From Acinetobacter lwoffii (GTDB lineage Bacteria; Pseudomonadota; Gammaproteobacteria; Pseudomonadales; Moraxellaceae), in the NCBI RefSeq assembly GCF_024129735.1, contig NZ_JAMXXK010000010.1, positions 1-64,000 on the forward strand: a stretch of 64,000 bases of DNA. Direction: 5' to 3'. A program made the translations under genes and the position numbers. This document shows, piece after piece, positions 25,137 to 33,194 of this stretch. The notes under the pieces were generated by a model. It saw nothing but the letters and a program-made list of their open reading frames with translations, was not told the origin of the DNA and ran no database searches. Numbering within the stretch: position 1 is the first letter of the stretch; every line of letters starts with the position of its first letter.

Positions 25137-25778
25137 ATGCTGAAGTGTGATTTTCAGTTTAATTACGCAAATTTCCAGCTACAGGCCAGTCTGGATATGC
25201 AGACACAATTGATTGGTATTGTGGGAGCCTCAGGAAGTGGGAAAAGCACCTTTTTAAAAAATATTGTAGGGCTATTAAAACCATCACAAGGCTTTATTCA
25301 TTTTCAGCAAAAAATATTATTTGATCATCAGCAGAAACTGAATATTCCTGTTCATCAAAGAAAAATTGCCCTGATTTTTCAGCAAGCCCTACTGTTTCCG
25401 CATCTGAATGTCATGCAGAATTTGAAATATGCAGAACAGCTAAATATAAAAAATAAAGGTCAGCAGAAATTTACGTTTGAAGACATTGTGGAGTTACTCG
25501 AATTAAAGCCACTACTTCGGCATCGGGCGCATCAGCTTTCTGGTGGACAGGCACAGCGCGTTTCTATCGGTCGTGCACTTTTATCTTCTCCCGACCTATT
25601 ACTTTTGGATGAGCCTTTAAATGGACTGGATCAAAAGCTGAAAAACCAGATTTTACCTTTTCTGAAAATTGTGATTCATCAAACAGATTTACCCATGATT
25701 TATGTGACTCATCATGTAGATGAAGTGGCGTATTTACAGGCACAACTGCTGCATTTTGAAAAGGGAAAAATTATTTGA
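25137..25778 (+). CDS. modC: Molybdate ABC transporter ATP-binding protein ModC, short form
   Basis: A 213-residue ATPase with Walker A GASGSGKST, signature LSGGQAQR, Walker B LLLLDEPLNGLD and switch His in VTHHVDE. Most ModC proteins have about 350 residues with a C-terminal TOBE/MOP molybdate-sensing domain; this one ends after the ATPase fold, so feedback inhibition through that domain is absent. GGAGG six bases before the ATG. Last gene of the operon. Confidence 0.92.
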   Translation: MLKCDFQFNYANFQLQASLDMQTQLIGIVGASGSGKSTFLKNIVGLLKPSQGFIHFQQKILFDHQQKLNIPVHQRKIALIFQQALLFPHLNVMQNLKYAEQLNIKNKGQQKFTFEDIVELLELKPLLRHRAHQLSGGQAQRVSIGRALLSSPDLLLLDEPLNGLDQKLKNQILPFLKIVIHQTDLPMIYVTHHVDEVAYLQAQLLHFEKGKII

Positions 25779-25962
25779 TCCAGCCCTGCACCGATTTAAA
25801 CCAGCAATGACTCCGGGCAGGTCATCCTATCGCTGTTTTGCTCATAATTTCTCAGAAGATATCTATTTTTCTCTCTATTTTTAAGAAAGAAAAGTCTAAA
25901 TTTGAAAGTGAAATAAAAATTATTTTATATAAAAGAATAGTTTATTTTATGTTAAAAATAAT

Positions 25963-25980
25963 CTGGCATGACCTATGCAT
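25963..25980 (+). promoter_or_regulatory. Sigma-54 promoter of the nitrate transporter gene
   Basis: CTGGCATGACCTATGCAT has GG at 25965-25966 and GC at 25977-25978, spacing exact. The leader before the gene is about 120 bases. A TGCACC half-site lies at about 25789. Confidence 0.78.
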
Positions 25981-26019
25981 ATATCTAATTAAAGTCAAAG
26001 AAGACTCTACATTTGTATG

Positions 26020-26037
26020 ACGGCCAATGACGTCCGT
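26020..26037 (+). promoter_or_regulatory. NasT (ANTAR) target hairpin in the nitrate transporter leader
   Basis: ACGGCC and GTCCGT enclose the hexaloop AATGAC (A1, G4). The hairpin and its flanks (cggccaa..gtccgttctgatcg) are nearly identical to the nirB leader, 14.7 kb away. A second stem, GTTACTG with CAGTGAC (26045-26075), follows. No T-run terminator was found. Confidence 0.65.
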
Positions 26038-26108
26038 TCTGATCGTTACTGATATGCCTGGTGCATCACAGTGACTTAAATACGTTCAGTTCTGGTAAGG
26101 AAATGGCT

Positions 26109-27458
26109 ATGTCTTCAAATACAAGTCTCAATAAAGCAACAAAAATAAGTCTATTTAACTTCAGTAGTTCAGCGATGCGGGCCTTCCATATGAGTTGGCT
26201 CGCTTTTTTTGTCTGTTTTTTTGCATGGTTTGCCTGTGCACCCTTAATGCCTGTGATTGCCGGTGAATTCAGCCTGACCAAAGAGCAGATCGCCAATATC
26301 AATATTGCCGCAGTCGCGATTACCATTCTGGTGCGTCTGATCGTGGGGCCATTGTGTGATAAATATGGTCCGCGTAAAACCTATACCGCTTTATTGATTA
26401 TTGGCAGTATTCCGGTGTTTGGTGTGGCGTCGGCCAACAGTTATGAATCTTTCTTGTTTTTCCGTTTATTGATTGGCGCAATTGGTGCCAGTTTTGTCAT
26501 CACCCAATATCATACCAGTATCATGTTTGCGCCGAATGTGGTGGGAACGGCAAATGCGACTACAGCAGGCTGGGGTAATGCCGGTGGCGGTGCGACTCAA
26601 GCCCTGATGCCTTTAATGCTGGCTGCTTTGGTGATGTTCGGTGTAGAACAGGCAATGGGATGGAGAATTGCGCTTCTGGTGCCGGGTATTCTGATGATCA
26701 TTGTCGGTGTGCTGTACTGGAAATTCACCCAAGACTGTCCACAAGGTAATTTTAAAGAACTCCGTGCGCAAGGTATTTCTGTCGGTAGCGATAAAAAAGG
26801 TGGTCTTGCCATTCTGATGCATGCCGCACGTAACTACCGTGTGTGGATTTTGTTTGGAGCTTATGCAGCCTGTTTTGGTATTGAAATTTTCATCCATAAC
26901 ATTATTGCCTTGTACTTTGTCGACAACTTCCAGTTTGGCCTAAAAGAAGCAGGCATGGCTGCCGGGATTTTTGGTTTACTGGCATTGTTTGCCCGTGCCT
27001 TGGGTGGCATTGTTTCAGACAAAGTTGCGATTCAAAAAGGTCTGGATGGTCGAACCAAAGTCCTGTTTGCCTTGATCATGCTGGAAGGTCTGTTTCTTAT
27101 TCTGTTTTCGCAAATGAACAGCGCGACCTTGGCTATTATGGCTATGACCATCTTTGCCTTGTTTACCCATATGGCATGTGGCGCTACCTATGCACTGGTG
27201 CCTTTTATCGACCGTGATGCCTTGGGCGGTGTGGCCGGTATTATTGGAGCAGGTGGCAATGTCGGCGCGGTGGCTGCGGGTTTCCTGTTAAAAGGCATGC
27301 TGGATATTCAAACCACTTTGATGGTACTGGGTGGCTTGGTGGTGATTGCTGCAAGTTGTGTGTTGATGATCCGTTTCTCTGTCGAGCATAAAGAAAAAGA
27401 ACAGCGTTTATATGAACAGGCCGTGACTGAACGTCATCTGGCGGAAGTACAGCAATAA
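26109..27458 (+). CDS. narK: Nitrate/nitrite transporter, NarK/NasA-type MFS
   Basis: A 449-residue major facilitator with about 12 helices of the nitrate/nitrite porter family. Markers: CDKYGPRKTYT after helix 2, the nitrate signature GWGNAGGG in helix 5, and GGNVGAVAAGF in helix 11. It should import nitrate for NasA. ATG at 26109 has AGGA seven bases before; the frame is open to a GTG at 26061, but that lies inside the leader hairpins. Confidence 0.92.
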   Translation: MSSNTSLNKATKISLFNFSSSAMRAFHMSWLAFFVCFFAWFACAPLMPVIAGEFSLTKEQIANINIAAVAITILVRLIVGPLCDKYGPRKTYTALLIIGSIPVFGVASANSYESFLFFRLLIGAIGASFVITQYHTSIMFAPNVVGTANATTAGWGNAGGGATQALMPLMLAALVMFGVEQAMGWRIALLVPGILMIIVGVLYWKFTQDCPQGNFKELRAQGISVGSDKKGGLAILMHAARNYRVWILFGAYAACFGIEIFIHNIIALYFVDNFQFGLKEAGMAAGIFGLLALFARALGGIVSDKVAIQKGLDGRTKVLFALIMLEGLFLILFSQMNSATLAIMAMTIFALFTHMACGATYALVPFIDRDALGGVAGIIGAGGNVGAVAAGFLLKGMLDIQTTLMVLGGLVVIAASCVLMIRFSVEHKEKEQRLYEQAVTERHLAEVQQ

Positions 27459-27487
27459 CACAACACGCCCTGATATAAAATGAATTG

Positions 27488-27515
27488 ACAAAAAGGATAG
27501 CAATATCCTTTTTGT
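27488..27515 (+). terminator. Terminator after the nitrate transporter gene
   Basis: A 12-bp perfect stem (27488-27499 with 27504-27515, loop GCAA) followed by TGTTTTTG. Confidence 0.8.
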
Positions 27516-27719
27516 TGTTTTTGCTAACGCAATAATAAAATGATGAGCTATATATTCAGGATAGGAAAATATTATTTAAAAAGTACAGAATGGTTGAATT
27601 TATCGAATAAAAGTAAAATCATTTATAGTTTATATGTTTAATTTGAGATGAAAAAATTATATATATTTTAATAATGATTTTTAAAAAAATAAATGAATTT
27701 AATAAGTGTAGATAAAATA

Positions 27720-27744
27720 AAAGCCATTTTAATAATGGCTTTTA
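27720..27744 (-). terminator. Terminator of cynS
   Basis: AAAAGCCATT and AATGGCTTTT form a 10-bp stem; on the minus strand a T-rich tract follows. It lies 16 bases past the cynS stop. The remainder of 27516-27760 is AT-rich and shows nothing else. Confidence 0.75.
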
Positions 27745-27760
27745 TGCTTATGGTGGAGGA

Positions 27761-28210
27761 TTAATAAGTTTTATAAGGTAAAAACTTTCCGGATAATACG
27801 ACGTTCACCCGATCTCCGTTTGGATTCTTCTCACGTTGAATATCCATATTGAAATCAATTGCACTCATAATTCCATCACCAAATTCTTCATGGATCAGTT
27901 CTTTAATAGTCATACCATAGACGCTGACAACCTCATACCAGCGATAAATCAGCGGATCTGTCGGCACGCTAGTTGGCAGAGAACCTTTATAGGGTACGAT
28001 TTGCAGCCAGGCGATGGCTTCATCAGTCAATCCAAATATTTCACCAATTTTTTCCGCCTGTTCCTTATTAAAAGCCATCTGACCCAAACATGCGGCTGTC
28101 ACCCATTCTTTAGAAAGGCCTATTGTTTCAGCGACATCTGCCCATTTGATAGACTTTAAAACTTTCGCTGAAATAATCATGTCTGTCACTTGTTGACGAT
28201 GGCTAATCAT
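27761..28210 (-). CDS. cynS: Cyanate hydratase (cyanase)
   Basis: A 149-residue enzyme converting cyanate and bicarbonate to ammonia and carbon dioxide. An N-terminal helix-turn-helix-like domain (about 1-80) is followed by the catalytic domain; the Arg-Glu-Ser residues lie in LIYRWYEV, TIKELIHEEFGDGIMSAIDF. Start at 28210 has GGAG six bases upstream (a TTG at 28222 is the frame limit). It has a sigma-54 promoter of its own, so cyanate appears to be used as a nitrogen source here, not only detoxified. Confidence 0.96.
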   Translation of the reverse strand: MISHRQQVTDMIISAKVLKSIKWADVAETIGLSKEWVTAACLGQMAFNKEQAEKIGEIFGLTDEAIAWLQIVPYKGSLPTSVPTDPLIYRWYEVVSVYGMTIKELIHEEFGDGIMSAIDFNMDIQREKNPNGDRVNVVLSGKFLPYKTY

Positions 28211-28254
28211 AATTTTCTCCAATAGCTATATTTAAAAAATGACCGCTATAGATA

Positions 28255-28272
28255 ATGCAGAGATTGTGCCAA
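28255..28272 (-). promoter_or_regulatory. Sigma-54 promoter of cynS
   Basis: On the minus strand TTGGCACAATCTCTGCAT fits the consensus with exact GG/GC spacing, about 45 bases ahead of cynS. Confidence 0.75.
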
Positions 28273-28334
28273 TATAATTATAAGGATGAAATTTTAAAAT
28301 AATTTATAGGATTTTTATTAGCTATTTAAAATAT

Positions 28335-28352
28335 ATGGCATGCTATTTGCTT
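28335..28352 (+). promoter_or_regulatory. Sigma-54 promoter of the formate/nitrite transporter gene
   Basis: ATGGCATGCTATTTGCTT has GG at 28337-28338 and GC at 28349-28350. Divergent from the cynS promoter by about 65 bases, so one enhancer could serve both. Confidence 0.78.
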
Positions 28353-28366
28353 TAATCTATATTAAA

Positions 28367-28384
28367 TATGGCAACGGCGCCATA
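28367..28384 (+). promoter_or_regulatory. NasT (ANTAR) target hairpin in the nirC-type leader
   Basis: A perfect 6-bp stem TATGGC/GCCATA carries hexaloop AACGGC, again A1 and G4. It begins only about six bases from the predicted transcription start and is followed 36 bases later by a terminator, the arrangement expected for ANTAR antitermination. A second loop was not resolved. Confidence 0.7.
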
Positions 28385-28419
28385 ACACAATTGATCTGTT
28401 TGAATAATGCAAGGCAAAG

Positions 28420-28454
28420 ACGCCTAGGGTTGAAATAGACCTTAGGCGTTTTTT
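28420..28454 (+). terminator. Leader terminator (attenuator) of the nirC-type gene
   Basis: A 10-bp stem (28420-28429 with 28440-28449, one G-T pair) followed by six T residues lies 42 bases before the coding start and inside the transcript, so expression needs readthrough. Confidence 0.85.
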
Positions 28455-28496
28455 ATTTGCAAACAGGCAAGTAATTTATATAAAGGGGATAAAAAT

Positions 28497-29306
28497 ATGG
28501 CTTATCTTGCTCCTGCAGAGTTTGCAAAAAAAGTGGTCGATGCCGGTGAGGCAAAACTTCATATGGCAACGCGTGATGTTTTAATTCGTGCGTTTATGGC
28601 AGGTGCAATTCTGGCACTGGCAGCAGTATTTGCCGTGACGATTGCGGTACAAACAGGGGTGCCACTGATCGGTGCGCTGCTATTTCCAGTCGGTTTCTGC
28701 ATGTTATATCTATTAGGCTATGACCTGCTGACCGGGGTATTTGTATTGACTCCATTAGCCTGGTTAGACAAACGTCCTGGGGTGACGTGGGCACGTATTT
28801 TAAAAAACTGGGGACTGGTTTTTTTAGGTAACTTTGCCGGATGTTTAACCGTGGCAGTGTTGATGGCCGCAGTCTATACCATGGGTTTCGCAGCTGAACC
28901 GAATGTGGTCGGGGTGAAAATTGCCCATATTGGGGAAGACCGGACTTTGGGCTATGCCGAATATGGTTTTGCTGGCTGGATGACGATTTTTATCCGCGGC
29001 ATGTTGTGTAACTGGATGGTGTCACTCGGGGTAATTGGCGCCATGATGTCAACCACGGTCAGCGGCAAATTCATCGCGATGTGGATGCCAATCATGCTGT
29101 TTTTCGCCATGGGCTTTGAACATTCAGTGGTAAATATGTTCCTGTTCCCATTTGCCATGATGATGGGCGGTGATTTCTCGATTACAGACTATTTCTTGTG
29201 GAATGAATTACCGGTGGCACTGGGGAATCTGGTGGGTGGTCTGGCACTGACAGGTTTGGCGCTCTATACCACGCATGTACGTACTGGCGATAAAAAAGAA
29301 TTCTAA
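28497..29306 (+). CDS. nirC: Formate/nitrite transporter family protein, probable nitrite transporter
   Basis: A 269-residue FNT channel with six helices. The family signatures are present: FPVGFCMLYLLGYDLLTG after helix 2, GMLCNWMVSLGV in helix 4 and GFEHSVVNMF with the pore His in helix 5. Context (nitrate/nitrite genes, sigma-54 promoter, NasT-type leader) favours nitrite over formate. AAGGGG lies ahead of the ATG. Confidence 0.88.
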   Translation: MAYLAPAEFAKKVVDAGEAKLHMATRDVLIRAFMAGAILALAAVFAVTIAVQTGVPLIGALLFPVGFCMLYLLGYDLLTGVFVLTPLAWLDKRPGVTWARILKNWGLVFLGNFAGCLTVAVLMAAVYTMGFAAEPNVVGVKIAHIGEDRTLGYAEYGFAGWMTIFIRGMLCNWMVSLGVIGAMMSTTVSGKFIAMWMPIMLFFAMGFEHSVVNMFLFPFAMMMGGDFSITDYFLWNELPVALGNLVGGLALTGLALYTTHVRTGDKKEF

Positions 29307-29336
29307 TCTGAGCATGATGATTTATGTCTTGAGATT

Positions 29337-29361
29337 AAAGGGATCAATTCGATCCCTTTTT
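29337..29361 (+). terminator. Terminator between nirC-type and kinase genes
   Basis: AAAGGGATC and GATCCCTTT form a 9-bp stem with loop AATTC and five T residues, only 12 bases before the kinase start. Confidence 0.7.
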
Positions 29362-29372
29362 GAGTATTTAAA

Positions 29373-31103
29373 ATGAATAAAAAATTAAAGATCAGTGTCG
29401 GGCAATATTCTTCCGCTGGAATCAAAGTACAGAATCAGGATTTCCATGGGGTCTATATTCCTGAAGGTCACGCGCTTAGCAGTAAGGGCATTGCCTGTGC
29501 AATAGCAGACGGGATCAGCAGCAGCAATGTCAGTCATATTGCAGCAGAAACTGCAGTCAGCAGTTTTTTATCGGATTATTACTCGACTTCGGAAGCATGG
29601 AGCACCCAAACTTCGGCAGCACGGGTCATTCGTGCGACCAATTCTTGGTTGTATGCACAAACCCAGCAAAGCCGCGGACGTTTTGATAAAGACCGGGGTT
29701 ATATCTGCACCTTTAGTGCACTGATTTTGAAACAAAATAGGGCACATATCTTTCATGCAGGCGATAGCCGGATTTATCGCATTCAGACACAAGCCATTGA
29801 ACAGTTGACGGCTGATCACCGCGTTTGCCTGTCATCAACAGAACATTATTTAAGTCGTGCACTGGGTGCCCACCATCGTATCGATGTCGATTATCAGCAG
29901 CTTGAATTATGTGAAGATGATTTCTTTATCTTGATGACGGATGGTGTCTATGAGTTTATTGATATGCAGCTCATATCGGAGATGCTGCAACAGCAACAAC
30001 ATCTGGATATCATTGCCAAGTCTATAGTCGAACTGGCCTTAAAGCGGGGTAGTGATGACAATCTCACCATTCAAATCATTAAAGTGGATCAACTACCAGA
30101 GGAAAAATACTTCCAGATTAAAAGTCATGTTTTATTTCCACAACAGCTAAGTCATGGTGATCTGTTTGAAGGTTATCGGATTGATAAAATCCTGCACCAA
30201 AATCATCGCAGCAGCCTCTATTTGGCGCATGATGAAGCGACACAAAATCAGTTGGTCATTAAAACCTTGTCTGTCGATGTGCAGGATGATCTCAAAGCCG
30301 TAGAACAATTTCAGTTAGAAGAATGGGTATCGAAACGCTTAAAACATGAAAATCTGCTGCAATGTTATCCGCATAAGGGCAGCAAAAAATTTTTATTTCA
30401 AAGTTATGAATACTTGCAAGGGGAAAGCTTAAGTCGCTGGCTGCATCGTCAAAAAACAGCTTTAACTTTACAGCAGTTGCTCCCGATCATTGAGCAGGTG
30501 GCCAAGGCACTGAATGCCATGCACCGTCTTGAAATGCTGCACCAGGATGTACGGCCAGAAAATGTCATGCTGCTTGAACCTGCTGATGCTTTAAAAGTGA
30601 AACTGATTGATTATGGATCGACAGCGGTCAGAGGTCTGGTTGAACTGAATCCCAAACATGCAGACGTTCCTTTGGGAACTCTGGCCTTTATGGCACCTGA
30701 GTATTTTATTGGACACTCGCCCTCAGTAAAATCAGATCAGTTCTCGCTGGCGGTGATGAGTTATTATTTATTAACCCGACAGTTGCCTTATGGGACGGAC
30801 CTCGCGCGCTGCAAGACCAAAAAGGCCTTAAAGCAGGTTCGATATCATCCTCTCTATGAGTATCGACCGGATCTGCCACATGGCTTGGACGCAATCTTTA
30901 AAAAAGCGCTTTCCATTCGCCCGGAGCAGCGCTATGAAGCACTTTCAGCCTTTATATATGATCTGAAACACCCAGATATCAAATTTAAAAAATCAGTTTC
31001 ACGCCCTATGCTTGAAAAGCATCCAGTCACTTTCTGGAAATCCTGCACAGCGATTCTTTTTTTGTTATTGCTCTGGGTGTTTGCACTATATTTTAGCCAA
31101 TGA
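29373..31103 (+). CDS. PP2C-type phosphatase fused to Ser/Thr protein kinase, membrane-anchored
   Basis: The 576-residue protein begins with a PP2C phosphatase domain (about 1-245) whose metal-binding motifs are visible as AIADGISSS, HAGDSRIYR, LMTDGVYEF and GSDDNLTIQ. A Ser/Thr kinase domain follows (about 265-545), with the ATP lysine in LVIKTL, the catalytic loop HQDVRPENVM (HQD for HRD) and DYG for DFG. A single helix at about 555-575 anchors it, leaving both domains in the cytoplasm. Such proteins recur next to nitrate/nitrite transport genes. No clear ribosome site, and a terminator lies just upstream, so its expression is probably low. Substrates unknown. Confidence 0.9.
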   Translation: MNKKLKISVGQYSSAGIKVQNQDFHGVYIPEGHALSSKGIACAIADGISSSNVSHIAAETAVSSFLSDYYSTSEAWSTQTSAARVIRATNSWLYAQTQQSRGRFDKDRGYICTFSALILKQNRAHIFHAGDSRIYRIQTQAIEQLTADHRVCLSSTEHYLSRALGAHHRIDVDYQQLELCEDDFFILMTDGVYEFIDMQLISEMLQQQQHLDIIAKSIVELALKRGSDDNLTIQIIKVDQLPEEKYFQIKSHVLFPQQLSHGDLFEGYRIDKILHQNHRSSLYLAHDEATQNQLVIKTLSVDVQDDLKAVEQFQLEEWVSKRLKHENLLQCYPHKGSKKFLFQSYEYLQGESLSRWLHRQKTALTLQQLLPIIEQVAKALNAMHRLEMLHQDVRPENVMLLEPADALKVKLIDYGSTAVRGLVELNPKHADVPLGTLAFMAPEYFIGHSPSVKSDQFSLAVMSYYLLTRQLPYGTDLARCKTKKALKQVRYHPLYEYRPDLPHGLDAIFKKALSIRPEQRYEALSAFIYDLKHPDIKFKKSVSRPMLEKHPVTFWKSCTAILFLLLLWVFALYFSQ

Positions 31104-31357
31104 AAATAATCCAAATAAGCTGTTGAACGATTTTTTTTGACTGAAGTAAAAAATCAGATGTGATTTGAGCTGAGATGTAGTCAAAATATCTATTTATTCT
31201 TATTGCAGATTTTTCTATTTTTACGATGATTGACTCTGTGTTTTCGAAGATTATCCCTATAAAATAGAAAGTGCAGTTAAAATCTAAGTAAGCATAAAAA
31301 CATTGGAATAATAATTGCTTATTTTTAATACCATTAGAATAAAAAGGCAGATGAGAC

Positions 31358-31555
31358 ATGAAAATTCAATTTTTTAAGCTGATTTTAATCTTGAGCAGCA
31401 GCATGGTGATGAGCCAAACCAGTCTCGCCGGAGATGGTGGCTTGCGTTTTGCTGAGAAAAATCAGGAAATAGCGGCACAAATTCAGGCCAAGAAAAAAAC
31501 GGCAGAAATACAAGCGCAGTCCCTACAAGCAAAAGCCTCTACAGAAACGAAATAG
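31358..31555 (+). CDS. Small exported protein of unknown function
   Basis: The 65-residue product has a convincing signal peptide (basic start, hydrophobic core, cleavage after TSLA) and a short mature part of about 40 residues rich in Ala, Gln, Lys and Glu that should be helical. A purine-rich site (AAAGGCAG) precedes the ATG. No family is recognised. It stands alone between the kinase gene and a bidirectional terminator. Confidence 0.6.
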   Translation: MKIQFFKLILILSSSMVMSQTSLAGDGGLRFAEKNQEIAAQIQAKKKTAEIQAQSLQAKASTETK

Positions 31556-31655
31556 TAAAATAGCACTCATCCAAGAAGGTGAGCTGTTCAGATTAGATCA
31601 GATGTATAAGATGTGGTGATGCGAAAAACTAGTCCCTAACTTTTTAATACTGAAA

Positions 31656-31692
31656 AAAAACTCCCCATCTATTTTAAGAATGGGGAGTTTTT
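31656..31692. terminator. Bidirectional terminator
   Basis: AAAAACTCCCCAT pairs with ATGGGGAGTTTTT; A and T tracts on both sides serve the two convergent small genes. Confidence 0.88.
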
Positions 31693-31713
31693 TATTTTGC
31701 ATCTCAGGGAAAA

Positions 31714-31881
31714 TTACTGAATTTGTTCCTCATCCTGTCTTTCCTGACGCAGCTGATCACGTTGTCTCTGTGGATCATGAAGGCCTAATTGACCTCGCTG
31801 GATCTCACGATCCTGTTTTTCTTGAGGATCAAGTTGTTCTTCAGTGAGTTCTTCATCATTTCGATCGATTGGATTCGACAT
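31714..31881 (-). CDS. Small hydrophilic, Gln/Asp/Arg-rich protein
   Basis: A 55-residue frame starting MSNPIDRNDEELTEEQLD, with AGGA eight bases before the ATG on the minus strand. It has no hydrophobic core and is dominated by Gln, Asp, Glu and Arg, so it is probably disordered or a stress-type hydrophilic protein. It ends just before a bidirectional terminator, which supports a real gene. Confidence 0.6.
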   Translation of the reverse strand: MSNPIDRNDEELTEEQLDPQEKQDREIQRGQLGLHDPQRQRDQLRQERQDEEQIQ

Positions 31882-31951
31882 AGTCTTTCATCCTCTAAAA
31901 TACTTTCTAATTTTTATTGTATGAGTGCAGCAAAATTATTCTGTGACTTTT

Positions 31952-32068
31952 ATGCCTGAGTTAGTTTTCTATCTTGTTGCTGCTGTAAGTTTAATCAATA
32001 TTTTATGGGTTATTTTAATGATGGTTAAGTTAACCAAGAAAATTAAATTAATGAAATTAAGGGAATAG
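31952..32068 (+). CDS. Possible small single-span membrane protein
   Basis: A 38-codon frame with one hydrophobic helix (VFYLVAAVSLINILWVILMM) followed by a Lys-rich tail, the layout of many small inner-membrane proteins. The ribosome site is weak. The rest of 31882-32210 is AT-rich and shows only the likely divergent promoters of metR and the small hydrophilic gene. Confidence 0.3.
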   Translation: MPELVFYLVAAVSLINILWVILMMVKLTKKIKLMKLRE

Positions 32069-32210
32069 TAATTTAAACCTATAAACCTAATAGTTGAATA
32101 TATCTCATTATTCTGGTTTTGAAATGAGAAAAACTAAATAAAATAAGAAAAATGGGTTATGCTTAAGACAGATTAAGTGTCATCCGTCTTTTAAATTTCC
32201 GGTATTTTTC

Positions 32211-33128
32211 ATGATAGAACTTCGCCATTTAAGAACTTTAACTGCTCTGCGGGAGCATGGTTCTCTGGTTGCAGCAGCAAGTGATTTATGTTTAACCCCA
32301 TCAGCCTTGTCACATCAGCTACGTGAACTCGACCAATGGTTTGGCGTCGAAGTGGTCAATCGGCGTAGTCGCCCTGTGAGCTTTTCAAATGTTGGGGAGC
32401 GGTTGCTAAAACTGGCAGATGAAATATTACCGCAAGTTCAAATTGCACAGAGTGATATCAGCCGAATTGTGCATGGTCAGACCGGACGAATTGTTTTTTC
32501 CTCTGAATGTCATAGCTGTTTTGACTGGTTGATGCCGCTACTCAATCAATACCGGATGCAATATCCGGATGTAGACCTGGACTTTGCCTCAGGTTTTGAG
32601 TCGAATCCGCATGAATTATTGCAAACTGGAGAGTTTGATCTTTTAATTACGGCTGATCCGATTGCGCTTAAAGGCATTGAATATTTTCCGATATTTGAAT
32701 ACGAATCACGCTTGGTTTTATCCAATACCCATCCACTAGTACGTGCTAAAGAGATTACTGTTCAGGAACTTGCTGAAGAAACGCTAGTAACTTATCCGGT
32801 GGATAAACACCGTTTGGACATCATGTCGCGTTTGTTTATTCCAGCTAATATTCTACCAAAAGCCATTCGTACCACCGACTTGACCCAAATGCTGATTCAG
32901 CTGGTGGCAAGTGGTCGCGGGATTGGTGCATTACCCGATTGGGTGATAAATGAATATGAGCAGAAAGGCTGGGTGACATCACGCCGTTTAGACTGCGTGG
33001 CGCCTGAAGGCTTACGTCGAACTTTATACGCCGGCTATCGCACAGAAGAAAAACAGAAAGATTATTTTGAAGGCTTCTTGAAACAGCTGGATCGGTTTTC
33101 CAAAAAAAGACAGGTCTACTACAATTGA
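32211..33128 (+). CDS. metR: LysR-family regulator MetR
   Basis: A 305-residue LysR regulator. The N-terminal helix-turn-helix (IELRHLRTLTALREHGSLV, TPSALSHQLRELD) and the effector domain with SECHSCFDWLMP, DLLITAD and YPVDKHRLDIM match MetR, the homocysteine-responsive activator of methionine synthesis genes. Its target metE or metF is not in the window; the adjacent TonB receptor is the nearest candidate target. Confidence 0.88.
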   Translation: MIELRHLRTLTALREHGSLVAAASDLCLTPSALSHQLRELDQWFGVEVVNRRSRPVSFSNVGERLLKLADEILPQVQIAQSDISRIVHGQTGRIVFSSECHSCFDWLMPLLNQYRMQYPDVDLDFASGFESNPHELLQTGEFDLLITADPIALKGIEYFPIFEYESRLVLSNTHPLVRAKEITVQELAEETLVTYPVDKHRLDIMSRLFIPANILPKAIRTTDLTQMLIQLVASGRGIGALPDWVINEYEQKGWVTSRRLDCVAPEGLRRTLYAGYRTEEKQKDYFEGFLKQLDRFSKKRQVYYN

Positions 33129-33164
33129 TCAATGAATAGGTGAATATCTATAAGCCCGTGATTC

Positions 33165-33194
33165 TTAAAAATCCTGCATCGTCAGGATTTTTAA
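33165..33194 (+). terminator. Terminator of metR
   Basis: TTAAAAATCCTG pairs with CAGGATTTTTAA (12 bp, loop CATCGT). Confidence 0.75.

Noticed and set aside
26061-26108. GTG start extending the nitrate transporter upstream
   Set aside because: It would begin inside the leader hairpin; the ATG at 26109 has a well-placed ribosome site.
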